Shown: piece by piece, positions 46,018 to 55,217 of the stretch
Numbering within the stretch: position 1 is the first letter of the stretch
Layout: every line of letters begins with the position of its first letter
Origin: Deltaproteobacteria bacterium
GTDB taxonomy: Bacteria; Myxococcota; Myxococcia; Myxococcales; 40CM-4-68-19
Assembly (NCBI GenBank): GCA_025358085.1
Contig: JANYKT010000140.1
Location: forward strand, 1 to 64,000
Direction of reading: 5' to 3'
Length of the DNA: 64,000 bases
Made by a program: the position numbers and the translations under genes
The notes under the pieces: generated by a model
Database searches by the model: none
The model's input: the letters and a program-made list of their open reading frames with translations, nothing else
Told to the model about the DNA's origin: nothing

Positions 46018-47515
46018 TGGACGCGTCCTCCTTGGCGAGCGGGATTGCGATGCTGACCACCGTCCCGCGCTGCTCCCCGCGGCCGATGCTGAGCGTACCC
46101 CGATGCGTCTTGACGATCTCGTTGGCGATGGCGAGACCCAGGCCGGTGCCCCGGTCCGGCGCCTTGGTGGTGAAGAATGGCTCAGTCGCCCGCGCGGCGA
46201 TGGCGTCGGAGATCCCCTCGCCGTCGTCCTCGACCAGGAAGGCGACGAACCCGTTGCGCGTCTCGGCGCGCAGCACGACCGAGCCGCCCCGGCTGCAGGC
46301 ATCGCAGGCGTTGAGCAGGAGATTGACGATGGCGTGGCCGAGCAGCCGCGCGTCGCAGGAGATGTGCGGCAGCTCGGGCGGGACCATTGCCGAGAGCGTC
46401 ACGCCCGCCTGGGTGAAGCGGTGCTCGACCAGCAGCAGCGCGGCTTCGGCGACCGTCGCGGGGCGCAGGCTGGTCAGCGCCGGCGCCGACCCGCGCGCGA
46501 GTCCAAGGAAGCCGCGGATCACCTCGCGAATGCTCTCCGCCTGATCAATGATGGCCTGCACCGCCTTGTTGGCGCGCTCGTCGCCATTCACGCGCGTGCG
46601 CAATTGCTCGGCGCGTCCGACGATGACCCCGAGCGGCGTGGCGATCTCGTGCGCCACCCCCGAGGCGAGCGTGATCACGGTAGCCGCGCGGCCCTCCCGA
46701 TCGAGCCGGACTTCGCGCTCGCGGGCCAGCTGTTCGAGCGAGAGCGACCTGGAAGTCTCGAGTTCCCGCTTGCGCTCCCGCAGCGCGAACCCGCCGAAGA
46801 GCAGGACCAGCCCGCCCGCCAGCACCGTCGACAACAGCAGCCGCGTGCTGGCGCGGCGCGCGCGATCCCGGTCGCGGCTGGCGGTGGTGACCACCGCGAC
46901 GCCCCAGCGCCCGAGCAGCGGATCATTCACCATCGCCAGCCCGGCCATGGCAGTGCGCGGCGGCAGCCCCACGCGCGCGGCCACCGCCTGCGGGAGCCGG
47001 ACGGTGGACCGGCCGCTCTCGAGCGGCTCGCGCAACTCGTCGGCAACGAGGCGCCGGCCGTCCGAGGTGTAGAACGCCCCCGCGTGCGGCGGCAGCAGGA
47101 GCACGAGCCGCTGGGTGCCGTGATCGATGCGAGCGAGCGGCTTGAGCAGATTCGCGGTGGGCGTGGTCAGGTCCACCACTCGCCCGTCTCCCACGGGAAC
47201 GCTGAGGAGCACGGCCGGCGCGTCGGGAAGCGCGGCCGCCTGGGCGTCGGCGCTTCGGATGCGCGTCGCGAGATAGGCAAAGGAGATCTCCGTTCGCATC
47301 GGCGCGAGCGCCAACAGGATCGCGTCGTGGCGCGCTCCCTCGAGGCGGACCGCGAGCCCGCCCGCGACGCTGAACGCGAGTGTGGATTGCTCCTCGGCGA
47401 ACTCCTCCAGCGCCAGCGCGGCCTCGCGTTGCTGATCCCAGAAGGCGAGCGCAACGACCGCCGCCACGGCGAGAGCCATCGACAGGATCAGCCAGGGTGG
47501 GCGCGCTAAAGTCAT
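46010..47515 (-). CDS. Membrane sensor histidine kinase, NtrB/ZraS-like
   Basis: ATG 47515 (TTG 47521 also possible) gives 501 residues. Membrane segment about 8-26 (WLILSMALAVAAVVALAFW), a periplasmic sensor region to about 225, second segment (LLLSTVLAGGLVLLFGGFAL), coiled linker, then HisKA with the sigma-54-system style H-box SGVAHEIATPLGVIVGRAEQ and HATPase boxes [44 protein letters not shown]. Co-operonic with the NtrC-type regulator. The architecture matches envelope-stress or metal sensors such as ZraS; the signal is unknown. Confidence 0.93.
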   Translation of the reverse strand: MTLARPPWLILSMALAVAAVVALAFWDQQREAALALEEFAEEQSTLAFSVAGGLAVRLEGARHDAILLALAPMRTEISFAYLATRIRSADAQAAALPDAPAVLLSVPVGDGRVVDLTTPTANLLKPLARIDHGTQRLVLLLPPHAGAFYTSDGRRLVADELREPLESGRSTVRLPQAVAARVGLPPRTAMAGLAMVNDPLLGRWGVAVVTTASRDRDRARRASTRLLLSTVLAGGLVLLFGGFALRERKRELETSRSLSLEQLAREREVRLDREGRAATVITLASGVAHEIATPLGVIVGRAEQLRTRVNGDERANKAVQAIIDQAESIREVIRGFLGLARGSAPALTSLRPATVAEAALLLVEHRFTQAGVTLSAMVPPELPHISCDARLLGHAIVNLLLNACDACSRGGSVVLRAETRNGFVAFLVEDDGEGISDAIAARATEPFFTTKAPDRGTGLGLAIANEIVKTHRGTLSIGRGEQRGTVVSIAIPLAKEDASSA

Positions 47516-47588
47516 TGCCAAGGTGGTTGAAAAGCAAAGCGCGGACCACCGCTGCAGCCCTCTGCGGGCTCGCGGCCGGCCGCCGCGA

Positions 47589-47636
47589 ATCCGGAGAATC
47601 TCCTGCGGTGATCCGGAAATTTTCCGGACTGTCCGG
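47589..47636. promoter_or_regulatory. Cluster of TCCGGA palindromes between the kinase and efflux operons
   Basis: The 17-base perfect palindrome TCCGGAAATTTTCCGGA (47612-47628, arms of eight around one base) overlaps a second one, CCGGACTGTCCGG. A related half site, TCCGGAGAATC, lies at about 47590. The cluster sits 41 bases upstream of the outer-membrane factor start and about 100 bases from the divergent kinase start. It is a good candidate operator for the NtrC-type regulator or another repressor/activator. Confidence 0.55.
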
Positions 47637-47676
47637 CGCGCAACCTACCTCCTTCAAGACGGAGCAGGTGCATGGC

Positions 47677-49083
47677 ATGAACCCTGCTCTTCGGCGCCGC
47701 ATGCCCGGTCGCTCGTTCCTGCTGTTGACCCTGTTCACAAGTCTAGGCCTGCCTGCCGCGGCGGGCGCCCAGTCGCCGCCGGCTCCTGCTGCGCTGACGC
47801 TCGAGGCAGCCTTGCGGTTCGCGCACGATCACCAGCCGTCGCTGCTCGCGGCGCGCGCTCGCATCGAAGCCAGCCGGGCCGCGGCGCTGATCCCGCGCGC
47901 GGCCTGGTATCCGCGCGCCTCGGCCTCGGCGCAGATCTTCGAGGGCACGACCAACAACACCACCGCTTCCTATGCCGCGCCGTATGGCATCGATCTCCCC
48001 CGCATCGGCGGCACGCGCACCGCCGCGACCGGCAGCTGGAGTCCCTCCCCCTCCACGCTGGGCGCGGTCGGCGCGCGCCAGGAGGTCTTCGACTTTGGAC
48101 GCCTCGCCGCCCTCTCGGCCGCTTCAGACGCCCTGACCGAGGTCGAACGCGCGCGCGGGGATCTCGCGGTCCTCGATGTGGACTTTGCCATCGAAGAATC
48201 GTTCCTCGCGGTCAAGGCGGCCAAGGCAGTGCTGAGCGCGTCGGCGGCGGCGGTGCGACGGTCGGAAGTTCATCGCGACGCCGCGCGCGCCGGCGTGCAG
48301 ACCGGCCTGCGCCGCCCGATCGATCTGACCCGCGCCGAAGCTGACGTGGCGCGATTCGAGGTCGGCCGGGTCCGCGCCGAAGGCGGCGTGACCGCGGCCC
48401 AGAGCTTGTTCGCCGCGGCGACCGGCGTCCCTTCCCCCCTGCTCGACGCGGCCGGAGAAGCGACCGTGCCCACGGCCGCGCCCGGCATGGAGGAGGCGCT
48501 GCAGCAGGCGCTGGCGAGCGATCCGCTCCTCCGCGTCTCCAACGCACTGGTCGTCGCCCAGCAGGCGCAGACCACGGCCATCAGCGCGGAGCTGCGCCCG
48601 GATCTGCAACTGACCGCATCGCTTTCCGCGCGGGCGGGAGGCGCCACACCCACGGCGGGCGGGTTGCCGGACGGCAGCGGCTACTTCCCGGAGGTGCAGA
48701 ACTGGGACCTGGGTTTGATGTTGTCGTGGCCTTTCTTCGACCAGGTCGTTCGCGCGCGGCGCGACACCTCGAGGGCGCAGGAGGCGGTGCGGAGGTCCGA
48801 GGCAAACGCGACCCGCGCCACTGTCGTCACGGGCGTCCAGCAGGCGTCGGTGTCCCTGACCTCCGCCCAGCGTGCGGTCCCCGCGCTGCAGCGATCGGTC
48901 GAGGCGGCACGCGCCAACTACGCCCAGGCCGATGCGCGGGCGCGGGCGGGGCTGAGCAGCCAGCTGGAGCTCGCGGACGCGGACGCGCTGCTGGTTGACG
49001 CGGAGATCTCGCTCGCGCTGGGCGAATTCGAGGCGGCGCGCGCCCGCGCCCGCCTGGCACGACTGACTTCGGAGGCACCTTGA
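47677..49083 (+). CDS. TolC-family outer-membrane efflux channel
   Basis: ATG 47677 starts a signal peptide (RSFLLLTLFTSLGLPAAAGA) and gives 468 residues. Two repeats of the outer-membrane efflux protein family are visible (LTLEAALRFAHDHQPSLLAA RARIEAS; LRRPIDLTRAEADVARFEVG; and the later RRSEANATRATVVTGVQQAS; GLSSQLELADADALLVDAE). Forms the outer-membrane duct of the pump encoded by the next two genes. The TGA stop overlaps the adaptor's TTG start (4-base overlap, TTGA). Confidence 0.92.
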   Translation: MNPALRRRMPGRSFLLLTLFTSLGLPAAAGAQSPPAPAALTLEAALRFAHDHQPSLLAARARIEASRAAALIPRAAWYPRASASAQIFEGTTNNTTASYAAPYGIDLPRIGGTRTAATGSWSPSPSTLGAVGARQEVFDFGRLAALSAASDALTEVERARGDLAVLDVDFAIEESFLAVKAAKAVLSASAAAVRRSEVHRDAARAGVQTGLRRPIDLTRAEADVARFEVGRVRAEGGVTAAQSLFAAATGVPSPLLDAAGEATVPTAAPGMEEALQQALASDPLLRVSNALVVAQQAQTTAISAELRPDLQLTASLSARAGGATPTAGGLPDGSGYFPEVQNWDLGLMLSWPFFDQVVRARRDTSRAQEAVRRSEANATRATVVTGVQQASVSLTSAQRAVPALQRSVEAARANYAQADARARAGLSSQLELADADALLVDAEISLALGEFEAARARARLARLTSEAP

Positions 49084-50297
49084 CGAAACCTGAATCGCTG
49101 GCCACACCCGCCCCCCCGGCGAGCGCGCTCGCGTCGGATCAGAGCCGGCGGATCCCGCTCACCATCGCAGCCGGCGTGGTCGCGCTGCTGGTCCTGGGCG
49201 GCGCGCTGTTCGCCCGCGCGCACGGCCGCACCAATGATGTCGCGCTGGTCTCCACCCCCAAAGGCGTCACCGCGCTGCGCGTCGTCGCCGCGAAGTACCG
49301 CAGGACGCGCCGCTACGTCGGCACGCTCGAGCCGTGGGTCGCGGCCCGCATCGGTCCCCAGCTCGTCTCGGCCTATCTCGACACCGTGCTGGTGCGGCCG
49401 GGCGCGGTGGTCAAGCGGGGACAGGTCGTGGCCACGCTCGACTGCCGCAACAGCTCCGCGGTGAGCAAGGCGGTGGCGATGCAGGCGCGGGCGCTGGAGC
49501 GGACCCAGAAAGCAGTCGCGAGCGAGTCGGCGCGCGTCGGCAGCCTGCTCGGCGGCGGCTTCGTCTCGCCCGACGAGGTGGAGCAGAAGCAAGCCGAGAG
49601 CGAGAGCAAAGAGGCGCAGGTGCTGGCCCTCCAGGCGCAGCTCGCGGGCGCGAGCCTGCAGGTCTCTGATTGCATATTGCGCGCGCCCTTCGACGGCGAA
49701 ATCTCCGAGCGCTCGATGGACCCTGGCGCGTTTGCCCGCCCCGGCTCCTCGATCGTCAGCGAGATCGATCGCGGCACCATCCGGCTCACCGCCGAGGTGC
49801 CCGAAGACGACTTCGCCGACGTCGCGCCCGGCGCGGCGGTCGCCGTCCATGTGCTCGCCACCGGCCAGGATCTCGCCGGGAAGGTGGCTCGCCGCGCGCC
49901 CGGCGCGGACCTCTCGACGCGCACGGTGCACATTGAGATCGACCTGCCGAATCGCGACCGCCGCATCCCGGTGAACACGACCGCGGAGCTCCGGCTCGAC
50001 GTGGGCCAGCCGCTCGACGCAGCGCAGATCCCGCTCGCCGCGGCGACCGTGCGCGGCGAGAAGGCGACGGTGTTCGTGATTGAAAACGACGTCGCTCACC
50101 AGAAGAGCTTCCGTATGCTGGGCGAACGCGAAGGCGCGCTGTTTCTCGACCCCTCGCTGACAGCTGGCACTCCGGTGGTGACGCAGGGTCGCTCCGCTCT
50201 CGCCGAGGGCGACAAGGTAGCGGCGCGGATCAGCGAGGCGCAGGCTCCTGCCCGGCCGCCGCCCGAGGGCCACCTGGAAGGCGAGGGGCGGCCATGA
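49080..50297 (+). CDS. RND efflux periplasmic adaptor (membrane fusion protein)
   Basis: 405 residues from TTG 49080 with a strong ribosome site (GGAGG, 6 bases upstream). An N-terminal membrane anchor (IPLTIAAGVVALLVLGGALF) is followed by lipoyl/barrel-sandwich halves (YLDTVLVRPGAVVKRGQVVA; SDCILRAPFDGEISERSMDP) flanking an alpha-helical hairpin, and beta-barrel and membrane-proximal domains (VPEDDFADVAPGAAVAVHVL). It bridges the inner-membrane pump and outer channel. Overlaps the permease start by 4 bases (ATGA). Confidence 0.94.
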   Translation: MTKPESLATPAPPASALASDQSRRIPLTIAAGVVALLVLGGALFARAHGRTNDVALVSTPKGVTALRVVAAKYRRTRRYVGTLEPWVAARIGPQLVSAYLDTVLVRPGAVVKRGQVVATLDCRNSSAVSKAVAMQARALERTQKAVASESARVGSLLGGGFVSPDEVEQKQAESESKEAQVLALQAQLAGASLQVSDCILRAPFDGEISERSMDPGAFARPGSSIVSEIDRGTIRLTAEVPEDDFADVAPGAAVAVHVLATGQDLAGKVARRAPGADLSTRTVHIEIDLPNRDRRIPVNTTAELRLDVGQPLDAAQIPLAAATVRGEKATVFVIENDVAHQKSFRMLGEREGALFLDPSLTAGTPVVTQGRSALAEGDKVAARISEAQAPARPPPEGHLEGEGRP

Positions 50298-53200
50298 CCG
50301 GGCTCTCGCTGCGCAACCCCATCGCGGTGCTGATGGCGTGCATCGCCTTCGTCGTCTTCGCGCTGGTGGTGACCCCGCGCATGAGCGTGGACGCCTTTCC
50401 CGAGCTGACGCCGCCGGTGCTGGTGGTGGGCACGCTGGCGCCGGGGCTGGGTCCGAAAGATGTCGAGAAGACCATTACCTGGCGCATTGAAAAATATGTC
50501 AGCGCGACGCCGGGCGTGGAGCATGTCGAGAGCGCGAGCCGCAACAACCTGAGCGTGGTCTATGTCTGGCTGCAGTGGGGCACCGACCTCAACTCGGCAC
50601 AGACGCTGGTGCAACAACAAGTCGCCTTCGCGATGAGCGCGGTCCCCAAGTCGCTGGGCGTCCTGCCGCCCTTCGTGCTGCAATACGACCCTTCCAATGC
50701 GCCCGTGGTGCAGGTGACGGTGACCGGCGGAGGCCTGACCGGGCCGCAGCTCTATGACTTCGCACTCAACAACATCGAGCCGGTGCTCGAGGGCATTCCC
50801 GGCGTGGCGAGCGCATCATTGAACGGCGGCCGCCAGCGGCAAATCAACATCCTGGTCGATGCCGCCCGGGCCCAGGCCCGCAAGGTGACCACCGGCGATG
50901 TCGCGGCCGCGGTGGGCAAGGCCAATGCCTTGCTTCCATCGGGCGAATTCATCAATCCAAAGTTCGACGCCAACGTCTATACCAACGCGGTCGCCGCGCG
51001 CGTCTCCGACATCGGCGAGGCAATGGTCAAGGTGAAAGACGGGAAACCCGTTCTGATTCGCGACGTGGCCAAAGTGGAAGATGGCGGCCAGCCCGAAACA
51101 CAGGCAGTGGCGGTCAATGGACAGGATGCGGTCTATCTGAATGTCCTGCGGGTTCCGGGCGGCAATACGCTGCAGATCGTCGATGCGGTGCAGCTCGCGG
51201 TGAAACGCCTGAAAGGCCTGCCGCCGGGTCTGGAAGTGAAAGCCATCTTCGATCAATCAACCTTCGTGCGCACTTCCTATCACGGGCTCAAGAAGGAGAT
51301 CCTGCAGGCGCTGGTGCTGGTCTCGCTGGTGATCCTTCTCTTCCTGCAGAGCGTGCGCGGGACGGTGATCGTCTCCCTGGCCATTCCGTTCTCGTATGCC
51401 ATTACACTGATCGTTCTCTATATCTCCGCTCAGACACTCAATGCCTTCACCCTGGGAGGCCTGACTCTCGCCATGGGCCCTCTGGTCGATTACTCGGTGG
51501 TCGTCCTTGAATCGATTCACCGGCACCGGCTGAGAGGCTTCTCCGCCCTGGACGCAGCCCTGCGGGGCACCGAGGCAGTGGTCCTGCCCGTGCTCGCTTC
51601 CACGCTCTGCACCATGTCCGTGCTGCTGCCGGTGGTGCTCTTCGCCGGGCTGGCAAAGAAGCTCTTCGTCCCGCTCGCGCTCACGGTCGCGGTGGCGATG
51701 GCCGCCTCCTTCTTCGTCTCCATCTGCGTGACTCCGGTGGCCTCGCGGTACCTGCTCGGGCACGCGAAGCCCGGACCGCTCGCGCAGTACGTCTCCCGCG
51801 GCATCGGCCGTCTGGTCGAGGGATATGCCGGCCTGCTGGAGCGCGTGCTGCGTTTCCGCTTCGCGGTCATTGCTGCCTGCACCGTGCTGGTGGTGGCCAG
51901 CGTCATCGCGGCCATCAAGCTGCCCAGCACCTTCTTTCCCGAGATCGACGAATCAATGGAGCGTATCTATGTCCGGCTCGCGCCCGGCACCTCGCTGCAC
52001 GATTCAGCAGCATTGATGAATGACATGGGCCGCGTGCTCAAGGACGAACTCCCCAAGGGCAACGTCGAGCTGGTGTTGACCAATGTGGGATCTCCCGCCA
52101 ACGCCCGCAGCGCCATGAACAGCCCCAACGCCGGCCCGCATATGGGCTTCATCCGCCTGGCGCTGGTGGATGCCGGGGAGCGGTCGCTGTCGCAGCGCGA
52201 GCTCGCCGACAAGATCCGCGAGATCCTTAATCGGCGATTCCCGGGTGTCGAGTGCCTGCAGTGGCCGGGAGGCCTGGTCGCCAGCGTCTTTGCCAATGGA
52301 TATATCGCGCCGCTGGTCGTCGAGGTGCGCGGCGACAACCTGGCGCAGCTGGACGAGAAGGCGCGCGCCGTCGCCGAGGTAGCGCGGACCGTGCCGGGCT
52401 TGCGCGACATCTATCCGACGCTGCAGCTCGATTATCCCGAGGTGCGCGTCGAGACCGACCGGCAGGAGGCGGGCCTGGTCGGCGTGGACGCGCGCGGCGC
52501 CGCGCAGGCCACGCTGGAAGCGACGCTCGGCAACATCAATTCGCCGAGCGTCTGGGTCGATGGTTCCAATGGCCAGTCCTATTATGTCGTCACCTCGCTG
52601 GACGCGGCCTCGGTGCCGGACCCGAACGGCCTCACCCGCGTACCGGTGCGGGTCGGCGAGAATGGCGCGGCGGTCACGCTCGGCGCCTACGCAAAGATTC
52701 GACGCTCGACCGGGCCCATCGCCATCGAGCGCAACCAGCTCGAGCGCGCCGCGCACGTCCTGATGCAGACCGAGGGCCGCGACATCGGCAGCACCGCGGC
52801 CGATCTGGAGCAGCGTCTGCACACGGACCCGCGGACCCGCGACATCAACTTTGAATTCGTCGGCCAGGTGGCGCTGATGCGCAACACCTTCTCCGGCCTG
52901 GGCGTCGCCATCGGCCTCGCCATCATGCTGCTGTTCATGATCATGGCGACGCAATTCAAGTCGCTGCGCCTGCCGTTCGTGATGTTGATGACCATCCCCT
53001 GCACGCTCATCGGCATCGTGATCGCGCTGATGGCGGCCGGCCAGGGCTTCTCGGTCACCGCGCTGATGGGAATACTGATGGTCGTCGGCATCGCGGTCGC
53101 GAACGGAATCCTGCTGGTCGATCACGCCGTGGTGCGCATGACGAACGACGGCCTGGGAAAGCTTGCGGCCATCATCGACGCAGGACGTACGCGCCTGGTG

Positions 53201-53446
53201 CCTATCTTGATGACCAGCTTCGCGACCGTCATCGGCCTGGTCCCCACCGCGCTCGGCCTCGAGGCAGGCACCGAGGCGAACCGCCCGCTTGCGCTGGTGG
53301 TGGTCGGCGGCCTGACTTCCTCGACCGTGCTCTCGCTCTTCCTGGTGCCGGTGATCTTCCTGCTGGTCGCGCCGTCGACGATGCGCGCCCTCGAGCCCGC
53401 GGAGCCTGTGCACCAGCCAATCCCGCCTGTCCCGCAAACCGCCTGA
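50294..53446 (+). CDS. RND efflux permease, AcrB-like fold
   Basis: 1050 residues with the duplicated 12-helix RND layout and two large periplasmic loops. N-terminal SLRNPIAVLMACIAFVVFAL, pore/porter phrases (PGVEHVESASRNNLSVVYVW; GIPGVASASLNGGRQRQIN), TM4 region GPLVDYSVVVLESIHRH and TM10 region GIAVANGILLVDHAVV. In AcrB the proton relay uses D407-D408 and K940; here the first Asp remains, the second is Tyr, and the Lys position reads Ala-Asn. This suggests a differently wired relay. With the adaptor and channel it forms a complete tripartite exporter; the substrate is unknown. Confidence 0.94.
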   Translation: MTGLSLRNPIAVLMACIAFVVFALVVTPRMSVDAFPELTPPVLVVGTLAPGLGPKDVEKTITWRIEKYVSATPGVEHVESASRNNLSVVYVWLQWGTDLNSAQTLVQQQVAFAMSAVPKSLGVLPPFVLQYDPSNAPVVQVTVTGGGLTGPQLYDFALNNIEPVLEGIPGVASASLNGGRQRQINILVDAARAQARKVTTGDVAAAVGKANALLPSGEFINPKFDANVYTNAVAARVSDIGEAMVKVKDGKPVLIRDVAKVEDGGQPETQAVAVNGQDAVYLNVLRVPGGNTLQIVDAVQLAVKRLKGLPPGLEVKAIFDQSTFVRTSYHGLKKEILQALVLVSLVILLFLQSVRGTVIVSLAIPFSYAITLIVLYISAQTLNAFTLGGLTLAMGPLVDYSVVVLESIHRHRLRGFSALDAALRGTEAVVLPVLASTLCTMSVLLPVVLFAGLAKKLFVPLALTVAVAMAASFFVSICVTPVASRYLLGHAKPGPLAQYVSRGIGRLVEGYAGLLERVLRFRFAVIAACTVLVVASVIAAIKLPSTFFPEIDESMERIYVRLAPGTSLHDSAALMNDMGRVLKDELPKGNVELVLTNVGSPANARSAMNSPNAGPHMGFIRLALVDAGERSLSQRELADKIREILNRRFPGVECLQWPGGLVASVFANGYIAPLVVEVRGDNLAQLDEKARAVAEVARTVPGLRDIYPTLQLDYPEVRVETDRQEAGLVGVDARGAAQATLEATLGNINSPSVWVDGSNGQSYYVVTSLDAASVPDPNGLTRVPVRVGENGAAVTLGAYAKIRRSTGPIAIERNQLERAAHVLMQTEGRDIGSTAADLEQRLHTDPRTRDINFEFVGQVALMRNTFSGLGVAIGLAIMLLFMIMATQFKSLRLPFVMLMTIPCTLIGIVIALMAAGQGFSVTALMGILMVVGIAVANGILLVDHAVVRMTNDGLGKLAAIIDAGRTRLVPILMTSFATVIGLVPTALGLEAGTEANRPLALVVVGGLTSSTVLSLFLVPVIFLLVAPSTMRALEPAEPVHQPIPPVPQTA

Positions 53447-53467
53447 AGACGCAGCAGACAGGGGGTC

Positions 53468-53580
53468 GAGGGGGTCCGCGGCGCGACCGTACGGTTCGTA
53501 CGTTCTGACCGATTTGAGCGCCCCGACACCGGTCTTCCCCGGGGGCGAAACGTACGAAACGTACGCTCGCCGCCGGACCC
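53468..53580 (+). repeat. 113-bp nested palindromic repeat, copy 2
   Basis: Opposite orientation to copy 1 at 5201-5313. Arms CGTACGGTTCGTACGTT (53488-53504) and AACGTACGAAACGTACG (53549-53565) form a near-perfect inverted repeat around 44 bases. The outer ends GGGTCCGCGGCG and CGCCGGACCC are also complementary. The central GATTTGAGCG block is retained but its partner arm is replaced. Again located between convergent genes (RND permease and greB). Confidence 0.75.
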
Positions 53581-53628
53581 TGCCCTCCCCCCTGGCAGCA
53601 GGGAGCGGCAACCCGGCTGCTTACTTCA

Positions 53629-54117
53629 TCATTTCCATTCGACGCGCAAGACGGTCAGCTCCAGCTCTCCCGCGGGGCGGCGCACGCGCACGGTATCGCC
53701 CTGCTCTTTTCCCAGCAGCGCGAGCCCGAGCGGCGCTTCGTAGGAAATGCGGCCCGGGCCTAGCTCTTCAATCAATTCATCACCGCCGACGATTTGATAG
53801 ATGTGCTCCGCGCCGTCCTCGTCCTCGACCGTCACCGTGGCCCCGAAGAAGGCGCGCGACGTCGCGGCCCGCAGAGCCGGATCGACCACCTCATACTTCT
53901 CCAGCTGCTTCTGCAGCCGATAGATGCGTGCGTCGATCTCGCGGAGCTTCTTCTTGCCCAGCTTGTATTCGTAGTTCTCGCTGCGGTCCCCGTGCGCCGC
54001 GGCTACCGACACTTCCGCGGTCACGCGCGGCCGGTCCTTGTAGAGCAGCTGCTTCAGCTGCCCGTGCAGTCGCTCGAAGCCCGCGCGGGTGATGTATTTT
54101 TTTCGTGCTTGTTCCAC
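53629..54117 (-). CDS. greB: Transcript cleavage factor GreB
   Basis: GTG 54117 gives 162 residues, the usual GreB length; the ORF-track start is too long. Coiled-coil N-domain (KYITRAGFERLHGQLKQLLY; AAAHGDRSENYEYKLGKKKL REIDARIYRL) including the acidic tip region, and C-domain (GATVTVEDEDGAEHIYQIVG; RISYEAPLGLALLGKEQGD). It rescues backtracked RNA polymerase by stimulating RNA cleavage. Divergent from apaG over 30 bases, both with GTG starts. Confidence 0.94.
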   Translation of the reverse strand: MEQARKKYITRAGFERLHGQLKQLLYKDRPRVTAEVSVAAAHGDRSENYEYKLGKKKLREIDARIYRLQKQLEKYEVVDPALRAATSRAFFGATVTVEDEDGAEHIYQIVGGDELIEELGPGRISYEAPLGLALLGKEQGDTVRVRRPAGELELTVLRVEWK

Positions 54118-54147
54118 GGCGCTTTGCCTTATGGCAACCTCACTCCA

Positions 54148-54521
<374 letters not shown>

Positions 54522-54525
<4 letters not shown>

Positions 54526-55214
54526 AACAGCAGATCCTCATCGTCGACGATGAGCCGGACCTGATCCGCCTGCTCGAGTACAGCCTGCAGCAAGCGGGCT
54601 TCGAGACGGCCACGGCGGCCGACGGAGAGTCGGCGCTGGCAAAGGCGAGGCGGCGTGTCCCCGATCTGATTGTCCTCGACCTGATGCTGCCCGACCTGCC
54701 CGGCACGGAGGTCTGCCGGCAGCTGCGGGCGGACAAGCGTACGCAGGCGGTGCCGGTCATCATGCTCACCGCGCGCGGGGACGAGGTCGATCGGGTGGTG
54801 GGCTTCGAATTGGGCGCGGACGACTTCGTGACCAAGCCATTCAGCGTGCGCGAGGTCGTGTTGCGCATTCGCGCCATCCTGCGCCGCGGGGCCGGGTCCG
54901 ACGCCAGCGGCGATCCGCGACTGGGCGTGGGGCCGCTGCGCATCGAGCCCGACGCGCACCGGGCTTTCGTCGACGGTGCAGAAATCGCGCTCACCGCGCT
55001 GGAGTTCAAGCTCCTGGGCACTCTCCTCTCGCGGGTGGGGCGCGTGCAGACGCGCGACCAGTTGTTGCGTGAGGTCTGGGGCATGTCGGGCGATTTGCAG
55101 ACCCGGACCGTGGACACGCATGTCAAGCGGCTGCGCGAGAAGCTCGGCAGCGGGCGCGATCTGCTCGAGACCGTGCGCGGGATCGGCTACCGGATCATCG
55201 ACCCCGCGGATTGA
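54522..55214 (+). CDS. phoB: PhoB/OmpR-type response regulator
   Basis: 230 residues from TTG 54522. Receiver domain QQILIVDDEPDLIRLLEYSL with acceptor in DLIVLDLMLPDLPG and Lys in DDFVTKPFSVRE, then a winged-helix DNA-binding domain (ALTALEFKLLGTLLSRVGRV; VDTHVKRLREKLG; TVRGIGYRI). The close match to PhoB and the adjacent PhoR-like kinase plus PHO-box-like site and phosphate transporter argue for phosphate control. The symbol is given on that combined basis. Confidence 0.9.
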
Positions 55215-55217
55215 TCA

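Noticed and set aside
52004-53611. 535-codon minus-strand ORF
   Set aside because: Shadow of the RND permease reaching into the palindromic repeat.
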